Of a stretch of DNA of 64,000 bases, positions 45,245 through 57,620 are shown piece by piece (the first letter of the stretch is position 1; the number at the start of each line of letters is the position of its first letter). The notes under the pieces were generated by a model. The model made no database searches. It saw only the letters and a program-made list of their open reading frames with translations, and was not told the DNA's origin. The translations under genes and the position numbers were made by a program. The stretch is from the NCBI RefSeq assembly GCF_036370855.1, contig NC_088117.1:1-64000 (forward strand). Direction: 5' to 3'. Source of the DNA: Dromaius novaehollandiae (taxonomy: Eukaryota; Chordata; Aves; Casuariiformes; Dromaiidae).

Positions 45245-46117
45245 TGTTACAAGACAACCCTGGGAAGCTCAGAAAGAATGTTCAAACTAGGTAGTTTAGG
45301 ATAACTTCTATTTTCTGAAAAGAAGCATTCTTTAATCAAGGGCATCCTAGAACTGCTAAAGCCCTAAAAGAAACATTAAATCAAAATGTTTTATTTCTAG
45401 GTACATATTGCCAATTTGGCAAAAGAACTGGCGGTGCACGTATCCCTAACTGAAGACCTTGGGACCTGGACTGTCAGTTATTGAACTCAAGCTGTCTAGA
45501 GGTAGCCGCTTCGCACAACTTGTATAAAACTTGCTTAGCATGACTAGCTGAATTTGCTGGAGCCTTAGGCCGCACTCCTAGTCCAGTGAGAAAGGGCCCC
45601 GGAGCTGGTGGAGGCTGGAAAAATGAGGGAGTTACAAGCAGGTTGCATTCCTGCGCTTCACACTCCGAAAGGGAGGATGTCAAGGCTTTGAAATAAGGCC
45701 TGCTTGGGCGCCAGGAGCCTGGGAGACAAAGCCTCCTCTCACTGCGGGAGCAGTGTTCATTAGGAGGTCTGGACTATCTCCTCCTCGTCAGGACCTTGGG
45801 AGATAACACCTGCTGTCCCTGCTGGGGCAGTGTCAGTTGCTGGAATGACCATCTCCTCCTCAGGACCTTGAGAGACAGGGGTGGGACCCGGGCAATGAAG
45901 AAATCCCTGACCAACCAGTGCAAAAGGGAAAGTTGCAAACCTGGCAATGTGTTTGTCTTGATGCTACTTGAAAAGCTGGAGGCGGGTGCTTGATTTGTGG
46001 GAAACCACCGAGCACCCAGGCTTGCGCAGCTCTGAGCTAAATAAGCCAATGTCTCTGCTGAGTGTGTAATTATTGGCTTATTGCACACCGGGCAACGAAT
46101 CCGCTTTTTGGACAACA
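45245..46117 (+). repeat. Provirus D 5' LTR (873 bp)
   Basis: TGTTACAAGACAACC...GGACAACA. TATAAAA at 45,523-45,529. The core around the TATA box (CTGTCTAGAGGTAGC to GCCTTAGGC) is shared with the LTRs of A, B and C. Differs from the 3' LTR by large indels. Confidence 0.88.
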
Positions 46118-46123
46118 GTTTTC

Positions 46124-46141
46124 TGGCGACCCAGATGGGAC
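46124..46141 (+). promoter_or_regulatory. Provirus D primer-binding site
   Basis: TGGCGACCCAGATGGGAC six bases after the 5' LTR. The TGGCGAC start resembles arginine-tRNA-type sites of some class I ERVs, but the tRNA is not assigned with certainty. Confidence 0.6.
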
Positions 46142-46440
46142 CCTCCCTGTAAAGCCTTGCCTGGATCATCTTGCCAGTTCCTGGCGGGGAGACGCTGCTC
46201 TTCGGACTCCAGCGCGCACCGACCGTTTTGTTCGGGGACTCCGCGCGCACCCTCCCCAGTCGGAGCGGGTAAGCGGCTCAAAGGTGCAACGCAGTAATTA
46301 TTAAGAGACATTGCATCGAGGGTATGATATAGGGGCAATTGGTTGTGGTAACCCAGTGTAAGCTTTGTACACATTTGGACAGTGCCGACTGGAGTGTACG
46401 AAAGCATAATTGGTAAGAATGTTCTTTTAAGGGTAATAAT

Positions 46441-47976
46441 ATGGGAACAGGACAATCTGCAGGGGTATCCCCCTGTTCTCCTTTAGGATGCATCCTGAAA
46501 CATTGGGATAAGTTTGATGGGGATCCTGTAACAAGGAGAAAATGAAAGGAATACTGTACTCAGTGGTGGCCAATGTATAAAGTGGAGGATGAGGGAAAAT
46601 GGCCAGAAATGGGAACACTAAACTAGAATACAATTTTGCCACTTATGTTGTTTTGCAGAAGACAGAACAAATGGGATGAGGTCCCATAGGTGGGTTTGTT
46701 TTTCTCTCTGAGAAATGATCATGAAAGAAGAAAAAAATGTAAGCTATTGGTCTCTGACTCCAATGTGTTAATGATGATGGAAGACAAAGAGAAAATGCCT
46801 CGGTGTTGCTCTGCTTGTAGCATTGGGAAAAGATGTTTAAAAGTGGGTGATGAGGAAGAGGATGTACAATTATTGGTCTCTCCGGAAAGAGATCAAGATA
46901 GTGTCGATGGCAGAGGTAAAGGAAGTGAGGCATGTAGCCCAATTGCAGGCAGAACTCGGGCTACTCGGGCTCAACAAAATGCTGTGATTGAGGCCGCGCT
47001 GCGTCAAGCAGTGGGACCAGACGGACTGCCTGTAGATGCGAAGGTGCCGTTTTCAACTCCAGATTGAATGAATCGGAAGGAGTCTGCCGGGTCGTACCGA
47101 GAAAATCCAGAAAAGATGTATCAATCCTTTAAAATGATAATTGCGAATCATAACCCAGCCTGGCAGGATTTACAGGTGCTTTTAAATACTTTGCTTGCAC
47201 CTGAGGAGAAGAGACTGGTATTGGACACAGCTCGAGAGGAAAATGAAAGAGAAAGTGCTAGAGATGGAGCGAACCGTTTTCCGCCGGCCCAAGAAGCAGA
47301 TTGGGATCAAAATACAGGGGCAGGCAGGTTAATGACTAAACAGTAGCAACAGTTAATATTATATGGGGTAAAGCATGGAGTACCTAGGCCCAAGAATATT
47401 GCAGAACTATATCAAGTCGCACAGGGTGAGAATGAGGATCCCTCTGCATTTTACGAGCGGTTATGTGAAACCGCCCGAAAATGGACAGACTTGGATCCCG
47501 AGGACGAAGCGAACCAGACGACTTTTACTACATTATTTGTAGGACAATTGGCACCAGCTAGAAGGAGAAAGCTTCAGAAAGTAGATGGTATGTTGGGGAT
47601 GTCAATGTCGCAATTAATAGAAATTGCATCTAAGGTGTACAATAACAGGGAAGAAGCAGAGAGAAAGGAAAAGCAGAAGGAGAAACTGAAAGATAAGAGG
47701 CAAAACGCTGCAATCTTGGCAGCTGCATTTGCCCAGGCACAAAATTCCTCTCGGGGAAGAGGCTTTCCAAAAGGACGAGGATGTGGCAGAGGGCATAGAG
47801 TAGGAGGGAATTTGGGAAATAGAATTTCACTGAGGAGAGACCGACGTGCGATCTGTAGGGAGAAGGGGCACTGGGGAAGTGAGTGCCCGAAGAAACAATC
47901 AGATCACTGGAAACCTCCGTCTGTATCTGTTCCAGAGGCAGATTTGCTCCTGATCAGTACAGAAGATTCAGACTGA
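46441..47976 (+). pseudogene. gag: Provirus D gag
   Basis: Starts ATG at 46,441 (MGTGQS, a myristoylation-type start). The whole gag stays in one frame but has stops at 46,543, near 46,624 and 46,687, at 47,065 and at 47,344. Capsid is recognisable around 47,100-47,600 (LNTLLAPEEK, VLDTARE). A Lys/Glu-rich helix and an Arg/Gly-rich nucleocapsid follow. The single zinc knuckle near 47,850 reads RAICREKGHWGSEC, so its first Cys is replaced by Arg. Class I gamma-like. Confidence 0.88.
47974..47976 (+). promoter_or_regulatory. In-frame UGA between gag and pol of provirus D
   Basis: GAC-UGA-UGG; the protease frame continues without a shift. Same arrangement as at 8,369-8,371 and 28,733-28,735. 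Confidence 0.65.
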
Positions 47977-50900
47977 TGGGGACTGGGGGTTGAGAAACTG
48001 GATTCCCCAGCTGGACCCCTGCTTTCAGTAAAGCTGGGGAACAAAACAGTTAAATTTTTAGTAGACACTGGAGCAATGTATTCGGTATTAGACAGCTGTA
48101 AGGGACCAATGAGTAAATTCTCTATGCCAGCAATTGGGGCCATGGGAAAGCGAGAGGTCAAACCTTTCTTTCAACCAATTAAATGTAAAATAGGAAATAG
48201 AGTGTTAACACATGAATTCTCATATGTGCCAGAATGCCCATTACCCCTAATGGGGAGGGATTTACTGAATAAACTGGGGGCACAGATAATCTTTGATAAA
48301 AACAAAGTTCAGGTGCACATTCCACAAAATCGTGCCTGGAAAGCACAAGCCTCTATGTTGCAGAAAGCACTGGATTCTGAACAGGTGGAGAGTGGACCAA
48401 GCGCAATTCCCTCCGAAGTAATGGACACAGTAGTCCCTTTTGTGTGGGCAATGCAGAAACCTGGGAGAGCCAGATATGTAGAACCGGTACAGGTGGACTT
48501 AAAACAAGGAGCTAAATCGGTAAGGCGAAAACAGCATCCCATGAAGTTAGAGGCCCGTGTTGGACCGGAGCCTATCATTACTAATTTCTTAAAGTAGGGA
48601 CTGTTGCGAGACTGTCAATCCGAGTACAATAATCCAATCCTGCCTGTTAAAAAACCACATTCACAAGAATATCGTCTAGTACAGGATTTGCGAGCTATTA
48701 ACCAGATAGCGACTGATGTGCACCCAGTGGTACTCAGTCCACACACTTGGTTAACGACAACAAATGATTCAAATGTCTATTTTACAGTATTGGATTTAAA
48801 AGATGCTTTCTTCTGTATCCCTGTGGAGGAACAAAGTCAACAATTATTCGCCTTTGACTGGGAAAGTCCTACAACGAGACGCAAAAAGCAGTTGTGCTGG
48901 ACAGTACTCCCGCAAGGATTCAAGAACAGCCCTACAATTTTTGGTAAGGTACTCGCAAGAGAATTAGAATTATGGCAAGGTAAGACAGATACCACTACCT
49001 TATTACAGTATGTGGACGATATCTTATTGGGGGCAGACACGACTGAAGAATGTAGAGAAACAACCATCAGTTTATTAAATTTGGGGGCAACAGCGGGATA
49101 TAGGGTGTCTCAGAAAAAAGTACAGATCACGAAGGAAAGCGTAATCTATCTAGGCTTTGAAATATCCCAGGGGGAAAGAAAATTAGGAATCAAAAGGAAA
49201 GAAGCGATTTGTCAGATCGCCCCCCGAAAATGAAGACGAGACCTTAGGGGATTTTTAGGAATGGCCGGGGGGTGTCGCCTGTGGATACCTAATTTTGGAT
49301 TAATGGCAAAGCCTCTCTATGAAGCTGTTAAGGGGCCGGGAGACTTGCTGGAGTGGACTCCAGAGTGCCGAAAAGGATTTGATGAAATCAAGATTGCTGT
49401 CATGAGTGCTCCCGCATTAGGACTTCCAAACCTAACAAAGCCATTTGACCTTTACGTACATGAGAGAGGGCACCAGGCGTTGGGAGTGCTCGTACAGACT
49501 TTAGGAAACTGGAAAAGACCTGTGGCTTACTTTCCAAAACACTTGGATAAAGTGAGTGCAGGGTGGCCAGGATGCCGGAGAGCAGTTGCAGCTGCTGTGT
49601 TGTTGATACAAGAAGCAGGAAAATTGACGTTGGGACAAAAGGTGACTGTTTATGTGCCACATGCTGTTGCAGCAGTTTTAGGACAGAAGGGGCATCACTG
49701 GTTATCCGCGAGTAGGATGGTGCAATACCAAGCAGTAATACTTGAGCCAGAAGATGGAACCATGAAAGTGTCTAATACCCTTAATCTGGCATCTTTATTA
49801 CCACTTGATGAGGAGGGGAGGTTGGCTCATGACTGCCTGCAAACTCTTGCGCGAGCGTATTCCAGCCGTCCGGATTTGAGAGATATTCCATTGCAGAATC
49901 CAGATTGGGAATTATTTACTGATGGGAGCAGTTTTATAATAAAGGGAGAAAGAAGGGCTGGAGATGCTGTTGTCACTTTGGAAGAAGAAATCGAAGCAAG
50001 ATCGCTGCCAGCAAATACATCTGCCCAGAAAGCAGAACTGATTGCTTTAAGCCAGGCTCTGGAAGTATCGGAAGGAAAACGGACCAATGTGTTTACAGAG
50101 TCAGAATACGCCTTTGGGGTTATACATGCCCATGGCGCAATTTGGAAGGAAAGAGGATTGCTATCTTCTCAAGGGAATCCTATAAAATAGAGTAAGGAGA
50201 TTATGGAGCTACTGGAAGCAGCTAATAACCCCAAAGAAATAGCAGTAATGCATTGCAAAGCGCACCAGTCCAGACAGACTGTCATAGTTAAAGGGAACAA
50301 AAGGGCCGATGAGGCTGCAAAAAGGGCAGCACTATTCGTGTCGGTGGCAGCCTTAGTTCCAGAGAGAACGCTAAGAATGGAAATTCCGGTAGACACTGAA
50401 AAAGAAAATAAATTAGCAGAAATACTGAAATGCATCAAGACTTCCGAAGGATGGTGGGTAGCATCTCCTGGACAATGTGTGGTAACTTTGCTGATAATGA
50501 AGAAGCTGATGGAGCAAATACATGATAGTAGCCACATGGGAGCCGAGGCATCGGTTGAAACAGGTAAAAGAGTTGCTGTGGGAGTTAGTATGTTAATAAT
50601 TGCAAAGGGTATTACACAAAAATGTGAAATCTGTCTTAGAAATAATCCCAAGATTCAGAAGAAGCCCCCCCCTCCCCAGGGGAAGTAAAAAGGGGCGTCA
50701 TGCCTGAGGATTACTGGCAAATTGATTTTTCTGAATTACCAAGCTGTAATGGATATAAATACTTGTTGGTAATTGTTGACAGCTTTTCAGGATGGCCTGA
50801 GGCTTTCCTGTGTCGCACCAATAAAGCAAGGGAGGTAGTGAAAATGTTATTAAAAGAAATCAAAGCAAGATTTGGGGTACCAGAAGGATTTTCTTTGGAT

Positions 50901-51557
50901 AGGGCACCTCATTTTATAGCAGAAATAGTACAGGAAATCTCAAAAATAGCACAAATTAAATGGGATTTACATACCCCCTGGAGGCCACAGTGCAGTGGAA
51001 AAGTGGAAAGAATGACTCAAACAATGAAGAGAGAGAGAGGAAAATTGTGTCAGGAGACTCAGATGAAATGGACTGATGTTTTACCTCTGGCATTATTAAG
51101 AATCAGAATAACCCCCAGGGTTAGGGAGAAAGTTGGTCCATTTGAGATTCTGTATGGTAAACCTTACACTGTCAATTTAACTGGAAATGACATTCAGATG
51201 CACGTTAAGGGCGATCAAATTTTAAGGGATTCTCTCTTGTCTATGGCAGAGGTTCTTACTTCTCTCCGTAGGTACATCCAGTTAAGATCTCCCGTACTTT
51301 TAGATTCACCTGTACATTCATTCCAGCCGGGAGATCAAGTACATCTTTGGACCTGGAAGGATGAGCCGTTGACAGAAAAATGGAGAGGACCATATCTTGT
51401 ACTACTAACAACAAATACTGCTGTGAAACTGCAGGGAATTGGTTCCTGGATCCACTACACCCGAGTGAAAGCAGTGCCTCGAGAGATGTGGAAAGCTGAA
51501 CAAGTTCAGCCTTTAACGTTACGAGTTGTATTAGAAGCAAATCGGTTTCAAATTTAG
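47977..51557 (+). pseudogene. pol: Provirus D pro-pol
   Basis: Protease has LVDTGA near 48,062. RT has LPQGF near 48,910 and YVDD near 49,011. RNase H has TDGSS near 49,918; a later catalytic Asp position reads TESEYAF, a conservative Asp to Glu change. Integrase (50,700-51,557) has catalytic Asp in WQIDFSE, Asp in SLDRAPHF and Glu in KVERMTQ, and WRGPYLV near the C-terminus. Stops lie at 48,595, 49,231 and 50,188. One frameshift near the C-run at 50,667-50,678 separates RNase H/zinc finger from the integrase core; otherwise the frame is intact over 4 kb. Confidence 0.9.
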
Positions 51558-51635
51558 ATTGTCTTCAGGGAAGAATTGCTTTAATCTGTTTGTTAGGAAT
51601 AGGGTTAATATCGTTGTTATGGTATCTGTGTAAAA

Positions 51636-52407
51636 ATGATGTTCTCCTTAACAACCAGGGGAGAAATGTGGTGGTTAGTTTTTCTAGGTTCCCTGAGCCA
51701 AGCAATTAAAGGGAATCAGGAAGGATTTTGGAGTCACAATCTCCATTTGGAAGTAATTACGAAATCTATGAAGCTAGTTAACCGGAGGGATTGCTGGGTG
51801 CGTACCCACTTCCCTGGCCATTCCAACAAGGGCTTCCCGCTAATTGGAGTGCCTCTTAATTTTTCCTTTATGGAATTTATACAACAGATAAGAAATGACA
51901 GTGATCAAAGGAAATATGATGAAACCACCGAACAGGAATGGGAATTCCAGAGTGTGACAGGAGATTATTATCAATGTATCCGAAGATGTAATAATAGTAA
52001 TAAATGGTGGGAGAAAACTGTACTTTATGGAAAACAACCGATCAACTGTACTGGAGCCATTAAGGTAGGAGGTTATAAAAATTGCTATGTTATTGGCATC
52101 TCAGGGAGGAGTATGTACAGTAATAAACACTGGTTGCTGTGTATATGTGGATCAAAGCAGGAGAATTTCTGCCGATCTAAATGAAATCTGGAAGCAGACT
52201 GAAATCTTACGTGGGGTTCAGAAAGATGATACTTCTTTCGGATTTGAAGAAACATGGAAATGGTTGACTTCCTGGTTCCCTGATGTAAGCTCACGGGTTA
52301 AAAACTGTTTAACAATTTTGGGAATGGTGTTAGTAGTTTTTGTATGCATTTATGTAGTGATTCAATGCATTTACAAAAGTAATATGGGAAAGATTTTAAA
52401 AGAGTGA
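51636..52407 (+). pseudogene. env: Provirus D env, shortened
   Basis: Starts ATG at 51,636. A hydrophobic signal segment (WWLVFLGSL) is followed by about 150 codons of surface glycoprotein with N-glycosylation motifs. Near 52,085 the reading frame shifts to TM sequence that begins just before a CX6CC motif (CTVINTGCC), followed by a membrane helix (ILGMVLVVFVCIYVVIQ) and a short tail. Most of SU, the cleavage site and the fusion peptide are absent. Not functional; gamma-type TM. Confidence 0.8.
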
Positions 52408-52427
52408 GACTAATATGATCATCTAAG

Positions 52428-52443
52428 TCTCAAAAGGGGGAAT
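52428..52443 (+). other. Polypurine tract of provirus D
   Basis: AAAAGGGGGAAT-type run directly before the 3' LTR, the expected plus-strand primer. Confidence 0.7.
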
Positions 52444-53198
52444 TGTTACAAGACAACCCTGGGAAGCTCAGAAAGAATGTTTGAAGTAGGTAGATTAGGA
52501 TAACTTCTATCTCTCTTTTCTAAAAAACTGAAGCTGTCTAGAGGTAGCCACTTAGATAAAATTTGCTTAGCATGAGTAGCTAAATTTGCTGAAGCCTTAG
52601 GCCGCACACTTGCTTAGCATGAGTAGCTAAATGTGCTGAAGCCTTAGGCCGTACTCCTAGTTCAGTAAGAAAGGGCCCCACAGCTGGCGCAGGCTGGAAA
52701 GATAAGGGAGTTACAAGCAGTCTGCATTCCTGTGCCCTACTCTCCGAAAGGGAGGATGTCAAGGCTTTGAAATAAGGCCTGCTTGGGCGCCAGGACCTTG
52801 GGAAGCAAAGCCTCCTCTCACTGTTGAAACAATGTTAATTAAGGGGTCTGGATTATATCCTCTTCGTCAGGACCTTGGCAGATAACACCTACTGACCCTG
52901 CTGGGGCAGTGTCAATTGCTGAAATTACTATCTCCCCTCATCAGGACCTTGAGAGGCAGGGGTGGGAGCCAGGGAATGAAGAAATCACTAACCAATCAGT
53001 GCAAAAGGGAAAGCTGCAAACCTGCCAATGTGTTTGTCTTGATGCTACTTGAAAAGTTGGAGGGGGGTGCTTGATTTGTGGGAAACCACCGAGCACCCAG
53101 GCTTGCGCAGCTCTGAGCTAAATAAGCCAATGTCTCTGCTGAGTGTGTAATTATTGGCTTATTGCACACCAGGCAACGAATCCGCTTTTCGGACAACA
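52444..53198 (+). repeat. Provirus D 3' LTR (755 bp)
   Basis: Same ends as the 5' LTR. It lacks about 120 bp present in the 5' LTR (45,325-45,490) and has a 57-bp tandem duplication (TTGCTTAGCATGAGTAGCTA block, 52,561-52,650). Confidence 0.88.
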
Positions 53199-54319
53199 AA
53201 AGTGGACCTATATTTGTTGATTAGCAAAGAGAGAATGACCTTACAAAGCTGGAGCTTTGGAAGCAAAGGGCACTGTGTCAACACAGGCTGCTTGCCCTGA
53301 GCAGCATTAAGAACAGCAAGAGAGCATAAAGTAATACTTAAACTCCAGTTAACTGAATGTGTAGTTTGCTTCCAGCAGCATCTTGAACTGTCTTTGTTGT
53401 CCCGTTCCTTAACCATCTGTGCTGTGCTATTTTTGTTCCAATCACATAGTATCAGTCTTCAAGGATTATGGAGGGTCCTGTATGGTTCCTGTAAGGTGAG
53501 AAATAAGCATTTAAAAAATGAAATCAGTTTCAGAGGTCATGGATAAACTGTAAACCAAATGTGATTGTTAAAGCCCCCATTCTTATAACAGTTTGTTAAA
53601 AAAAACCCCAAACACCACCAGCTTCAGGCTACTGTTCACTGGAAAACTACTATTACAGTAAGCGCTGACACTATTGATTTGAGTTAGAATGAAATAGAAA
53701 AGAAATAGGGCATGTTGCACCTTGCCTAGAATAAGGGCCCAGGAGGGCCCTCATCTTCTGAGGGACAGAAGATTTTACAAAATTAATCAAAATGAAAAAT
53801 ATTCATTTTGCTTAATACATTATTTGAAGTTTCCCAGGTACTTTGTGATGAAAATCTCAACGACCTTTGCACTTCTTTTGTTATTTATTCTTTTTAAAGA
53901 GGTATTACAGGAAAGAATTGTCATACTTCTGTAGTGTGTTCATCCTAGAAGTGGCAAACCTGACCTTAATGCTTACTTAGGTGGGACGGGTTTCAAACTC
54001 ACCTCTCCCACCTCTCACTCTAATGCAGTTGTCATCAGACTATAAAGTTAGTTCTACTGGTTGGACTTGCTATCATCCTGGCTGCTAGAAAAAGCATGAC
54101 TCTATAGGCTGATGGTTAGGGTTATTAGCAGTGAGACAGACAGTCGACAGGCAGACGGAGTCCTATTTTTTTCTCTTGGGTTTGTTTGTGTACTCTACAT
54201 ATAGCAGTCATCACTCCCTCTACTGGCCTGAATTAAAAAGAAGAGACTGGCTGCGTTTTATAAAGATCCTGATCTTCTCTGAGTATATAGGGAGTATTTT
54301 GAAAATACAATAAATATGA
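53199..54319. other. Host sequence, no gene recognised
   Basis: AT-rich intergenic sequence after the provirus; no repeated element or exon recognised. Confidence 0.4.
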
Positions 54320-55140
54320 CATGGGTTTATCATGGTAGATTGTGCCCAACTAATATCTTTTTTGATAGGGTGAATGATTCCATTGAAAAGAAAGATCAAC
54401 TATCTCTAATCGCACTGGAATTCAGTAAAAGAGTTGGTGCACTGCAATGGAAAAAAATCTTCTGGTTAAAGTGGAGCTTTCTAAAAAACTGTAAGTGATG
54501 GGTATGGGGAGGGCACGAGGAGCTAAAAAAATGAAAGCAACAAATATCCATGCTGAAAAAAGTGCTGTATAGTTGAATACAGGTGACTAGTGGACTCCCT
54601 TGAGGATCAAGTGTCAGACTGATTTTAGTTAACATTTTCATTTCTGGTCTTGACACAAAAAGAGTACGTGACTGTTTGTTGATGACAAAAAGCTGAGAGG
54701 CACTACTAAGTCAGGTGACACCGGCCAACATAGTGGAAGGAAATGGAATGATTGGTACAAAACACAGTGCTAACAAGTGACAATTTGGTTATGTGGGGGC
54801 AAAGAAGAACTCTTACAGCTGGAGATATCAGAGATCACCTCCAAGGAAAAGGTGTTAGCTAACCATTGGATGCTTAGGAGCCACAAGACAGCTTCAGGAA
54901 TAAAACATAAGCAGAAACCATCCTACGGTGTAGCAGATGAAAAAATAGGGAAATGTAAACATAGAAGGCACTTCACCCAGAACTGTGTGTGGTATTTTGG
55001 CCAGGCAAGAGGAATTCAAAGTGGAAGAGATGTTAGCAGAAGGAAAAAGGATATACAAACCATTTATAATTCAGGCTGGGCTGTGACATTACTACTTTTT
55101 AAACAGGAATAATGGGGCAAAGGACCTAGTTTTATGATGC
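54320..55140 (+). mobile_element. Old CR1-type LINE fragment (RT part)
   Basis: Decayed plus-strand sequence resembling the CR1 RT region. It has a GATTGTGCCCAACTAAT block, then TAGTGGACTCCCTTGAGGAT, TTAACATTTTCATT and GTTGATGACAAAAAGCTGAG (catalytic Asp-Asp context). Many indels and no open frame. CR1 is the dominant LINE of birds. Confidence 0.6.
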
Positions 55141-56900
55141 AGCATGAACAGTATAGTTAAAAGAAAAAATGATAGGATGCAATTCCAAAAGGTCTCTTCC
55201 AGTCCTGTATTTTTTCTGCAAATAGTATCTTATCCATAATTTACTCCTAATAAACGATAACCTCCCATCACAACTTACAATAGAAACTACTCCACATTTC
55301 TCACAGGGATATATGAGAGCCGTGTGACCTAAGATTCACACCTGACGGCCTGCTCAGCAGAATTTACCAGCTATTTAGAGAGTACATTTCCACTTAAAAA
55401 CATCTGAAGTACACTTACTGTACGGGATGTTTCATACCCTGGTATTACATGTCCAGTCTATTATTTTCAGATTACAATGCACTGGTTTCTATTCCTTATT
55501 GATTCAACATTCTGAATTTCTGTCACGGAGATTATGGCTTCAGTAATTCTGGCAGGTACAGCCTAAGAGGAATCCTGGAAATTAAACCAGAGACTGGTAA
55601 GTTTTTCACAAACAATAAATAAAAATGCAGATCAAAAGTTTTTAAAGCTCAAATGATTTTTAAATAAAAGTTCTTTCATGGGCTGTAGTGCTTAGCCGAG
55701 ACTTAAGGAAAAGTTCCCCATTTGTCTTACTATAAATTGACTTACTAGCTTCAGACTGACAGTGCTTTCTTCATAAAGAAAGGGAGGTTTAAACTGATTA
55801 GCTGGCTCTTTTTATAATGCTGGAAAATCTGGCATTTGTGAGGATTTTTTTAAACACAAAACCAACCCATGATAAGCTCTCCTGGTACGGAGCCCTGCAA
55901 CCAAGTTATCTGGAGATGTTACTGTCAATATTTTCTAGCATGCCAGGGCATCTAATTATACCACCTATTGGTTCAAGAAAAAAGCCTCTTTAAGAGTAGG
56001 CAGAGGGTTTTCTTTCTCTGCTTGTTCTTTGTCAAGAGGAAAAGATATTCCACCTCCCATTTTTTTTATGTCTCTTGCCCACAGATCTCAGCTTAGAATC
56101 ACCATGGCTTTACCTGAAATGCCACCCCTCTTTAGGGGATAAGAAAGGATGTGACCACCCTCCTGGCTTCTGGGTGTAGACAAAGCATTATGAATTTAAA
56201 CTGTACGACATGGGCATTAGAATAACCCCAAAGAAGACAAGGAAGTGTAAACTACCCAAATTTGCTACGCTAGGCTGCTTTCAACTGCTTCAAAGCGTCT
56301 GGGTAGCAACGATGGAAAAAAGAGCACTGGTGCCACCAAAACCTGCCCAGCAGCGGCTGAATTCTGGCGGGTTAGAAGAGTAATGCAACAGGCTGTGCTG
56401 AGTAGGTGCAGGGTGGGAGTCGCTGCTGTGCTCGTGGCGAACAAGTCTTTTAGGAGGCCGAGAGGTCTCAGAGCCGTGGCTCTGAAGCGGTCACTGCTCT
56501 GGCCATGTGGTAACTTAGACCGATGTAGACTTGGTGCATTTCGGCGACAGCTGGTCGTGCTAAAGTAACGATGAAGCTCTGCTCTTGCTGTTATTCACCG
56601 TGCAAGCGTGGAGCTCACCAACCACTTGCGAAGCGGTGCTGGCGGTGTAACGCCGGTGTGCATGAGGTCGAGCGAGCTCGCCAGGAGTGTTTGAGGGTCG
56701 GCCTGGGAGATGGGCCTGGCTCCAGCCGCGGCGGGCAGGCGGGGGCTGGCTGTCGAGGGACGGGCTGCTCCAGGAAGAGTTTGCCATACGCCAACTGTAG
56801 GGACTCCTTCCACCTCACCCGTGACGCTCCGTGCTTCTTCTCTGCTGGGCTGCGTTGCGCCAATTCCCCTCTCATCTCTCCCCTGCAGAACGTAAGGGGT
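55141..56900. other. Host sequence, no gene recognised
   Basis: Intergenic sequence upstream of the ANKMY1 CpG island. A Cys-rich open frame at 56,571 was not convincing. Confidence 0.4.
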
Positions 56901-56939
56901 TGTGCGATGCAGTATATTTGAACGATGCCTTTCCCAGAA

Positions 56940-57620
56940 ATTGCTCCTCAGGAGCTAGCCACGGCAGGGTGAAGGCGAGCGCGCGCAGGCCTCAGCGGGG
57001 AGAGCCGCTGGCCCTGCAGGAGCCGTGCGGGAGGTGGGGGCAGCCCCAGCAAACGCCGCGCCCCGGCTCCTGCGGAGCAGCTTCGGCCCCCTGCAGACTG
57101 TAAGCGAGGAGAAGGCACCCCAGGCTGCACGAAGCGAGGACTCTCCGGGCCTTTCCTCCTCAGGCCTTCGCTGCAGACGCTCCGGGGCCTCCGGGCCGCT
57201 GCGGAGGCGCTGCCGGGGCCCGGCGGCGGCCCCGCCTCCCTCGCCCCGCTACCGTCTCCACGGCAACGCGGGCGCCGCCGAGGCGGAGCGCGGCCGCTGC
57301 GGAGCCGTCGGCGGGGGCCGCCGCCATGGAGGCCGGTGCCGAGCGAGTTTCCAGTCAGGCGGCGGCCGAGGGCGGCGCAGAGGAGGCGGCAGCGCCCGGC
57401 GACGGCAGCGGGCCTGGGGGCGGCGAGGTGCGCGGGCCGCGGGGAGCCGCCGTCGGGGAGCGCCCTGCCTGGCGCAACCGGCTGCAAGCGGGGCCCCCCG
57501 CCGCCGCCCCCCGGCCTGGGCCGGGCCGGGGAGCCGGGCCAGGCGGTGGGAGCGCGCCGTGCAGGGCTTTCTGCCTTCGTGTTCCCCACCGGTCCATTTG
57601 GCAAGGAGATGGGTCTCTGA
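56940..57620. promoter_or_regulatory. CpG island, ANKMY1 promoter
   Basis: CpG-dense sequence surrounding the first coding exon, including CCGCCATGG around the start codon. It is flanked on both sides by ordinary composition. Confidence 0.7.
57326..57427 (+). CDS. ANKMY1: Candidate first coding exon of ANKMY1
   Basis: ATG in a strong context (GCCGCCATGG) and 34 codons of an Ala/Glu/Gly-rich N-terminus, ending at donor GAG/GTGCGC in phase 0, compatible with the MORN exon at 60,223. No domain supports it by itself; the assignment rests on position in the CpG island and on the downstream exons. Confidence 0.55.

Noticed and set aside
54777-55112. 111-codon plus-strand frame
   Set aside because: Falls within the CR1-like fragment and does not match its expected frame; chance opening.
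56571-56921. Frame with a CSCCYSPC start and further cysteines
   Set aside because: Cys spacing matches no zinc motif I know, and the frame runs into CpG-rich sequence; likely chance.
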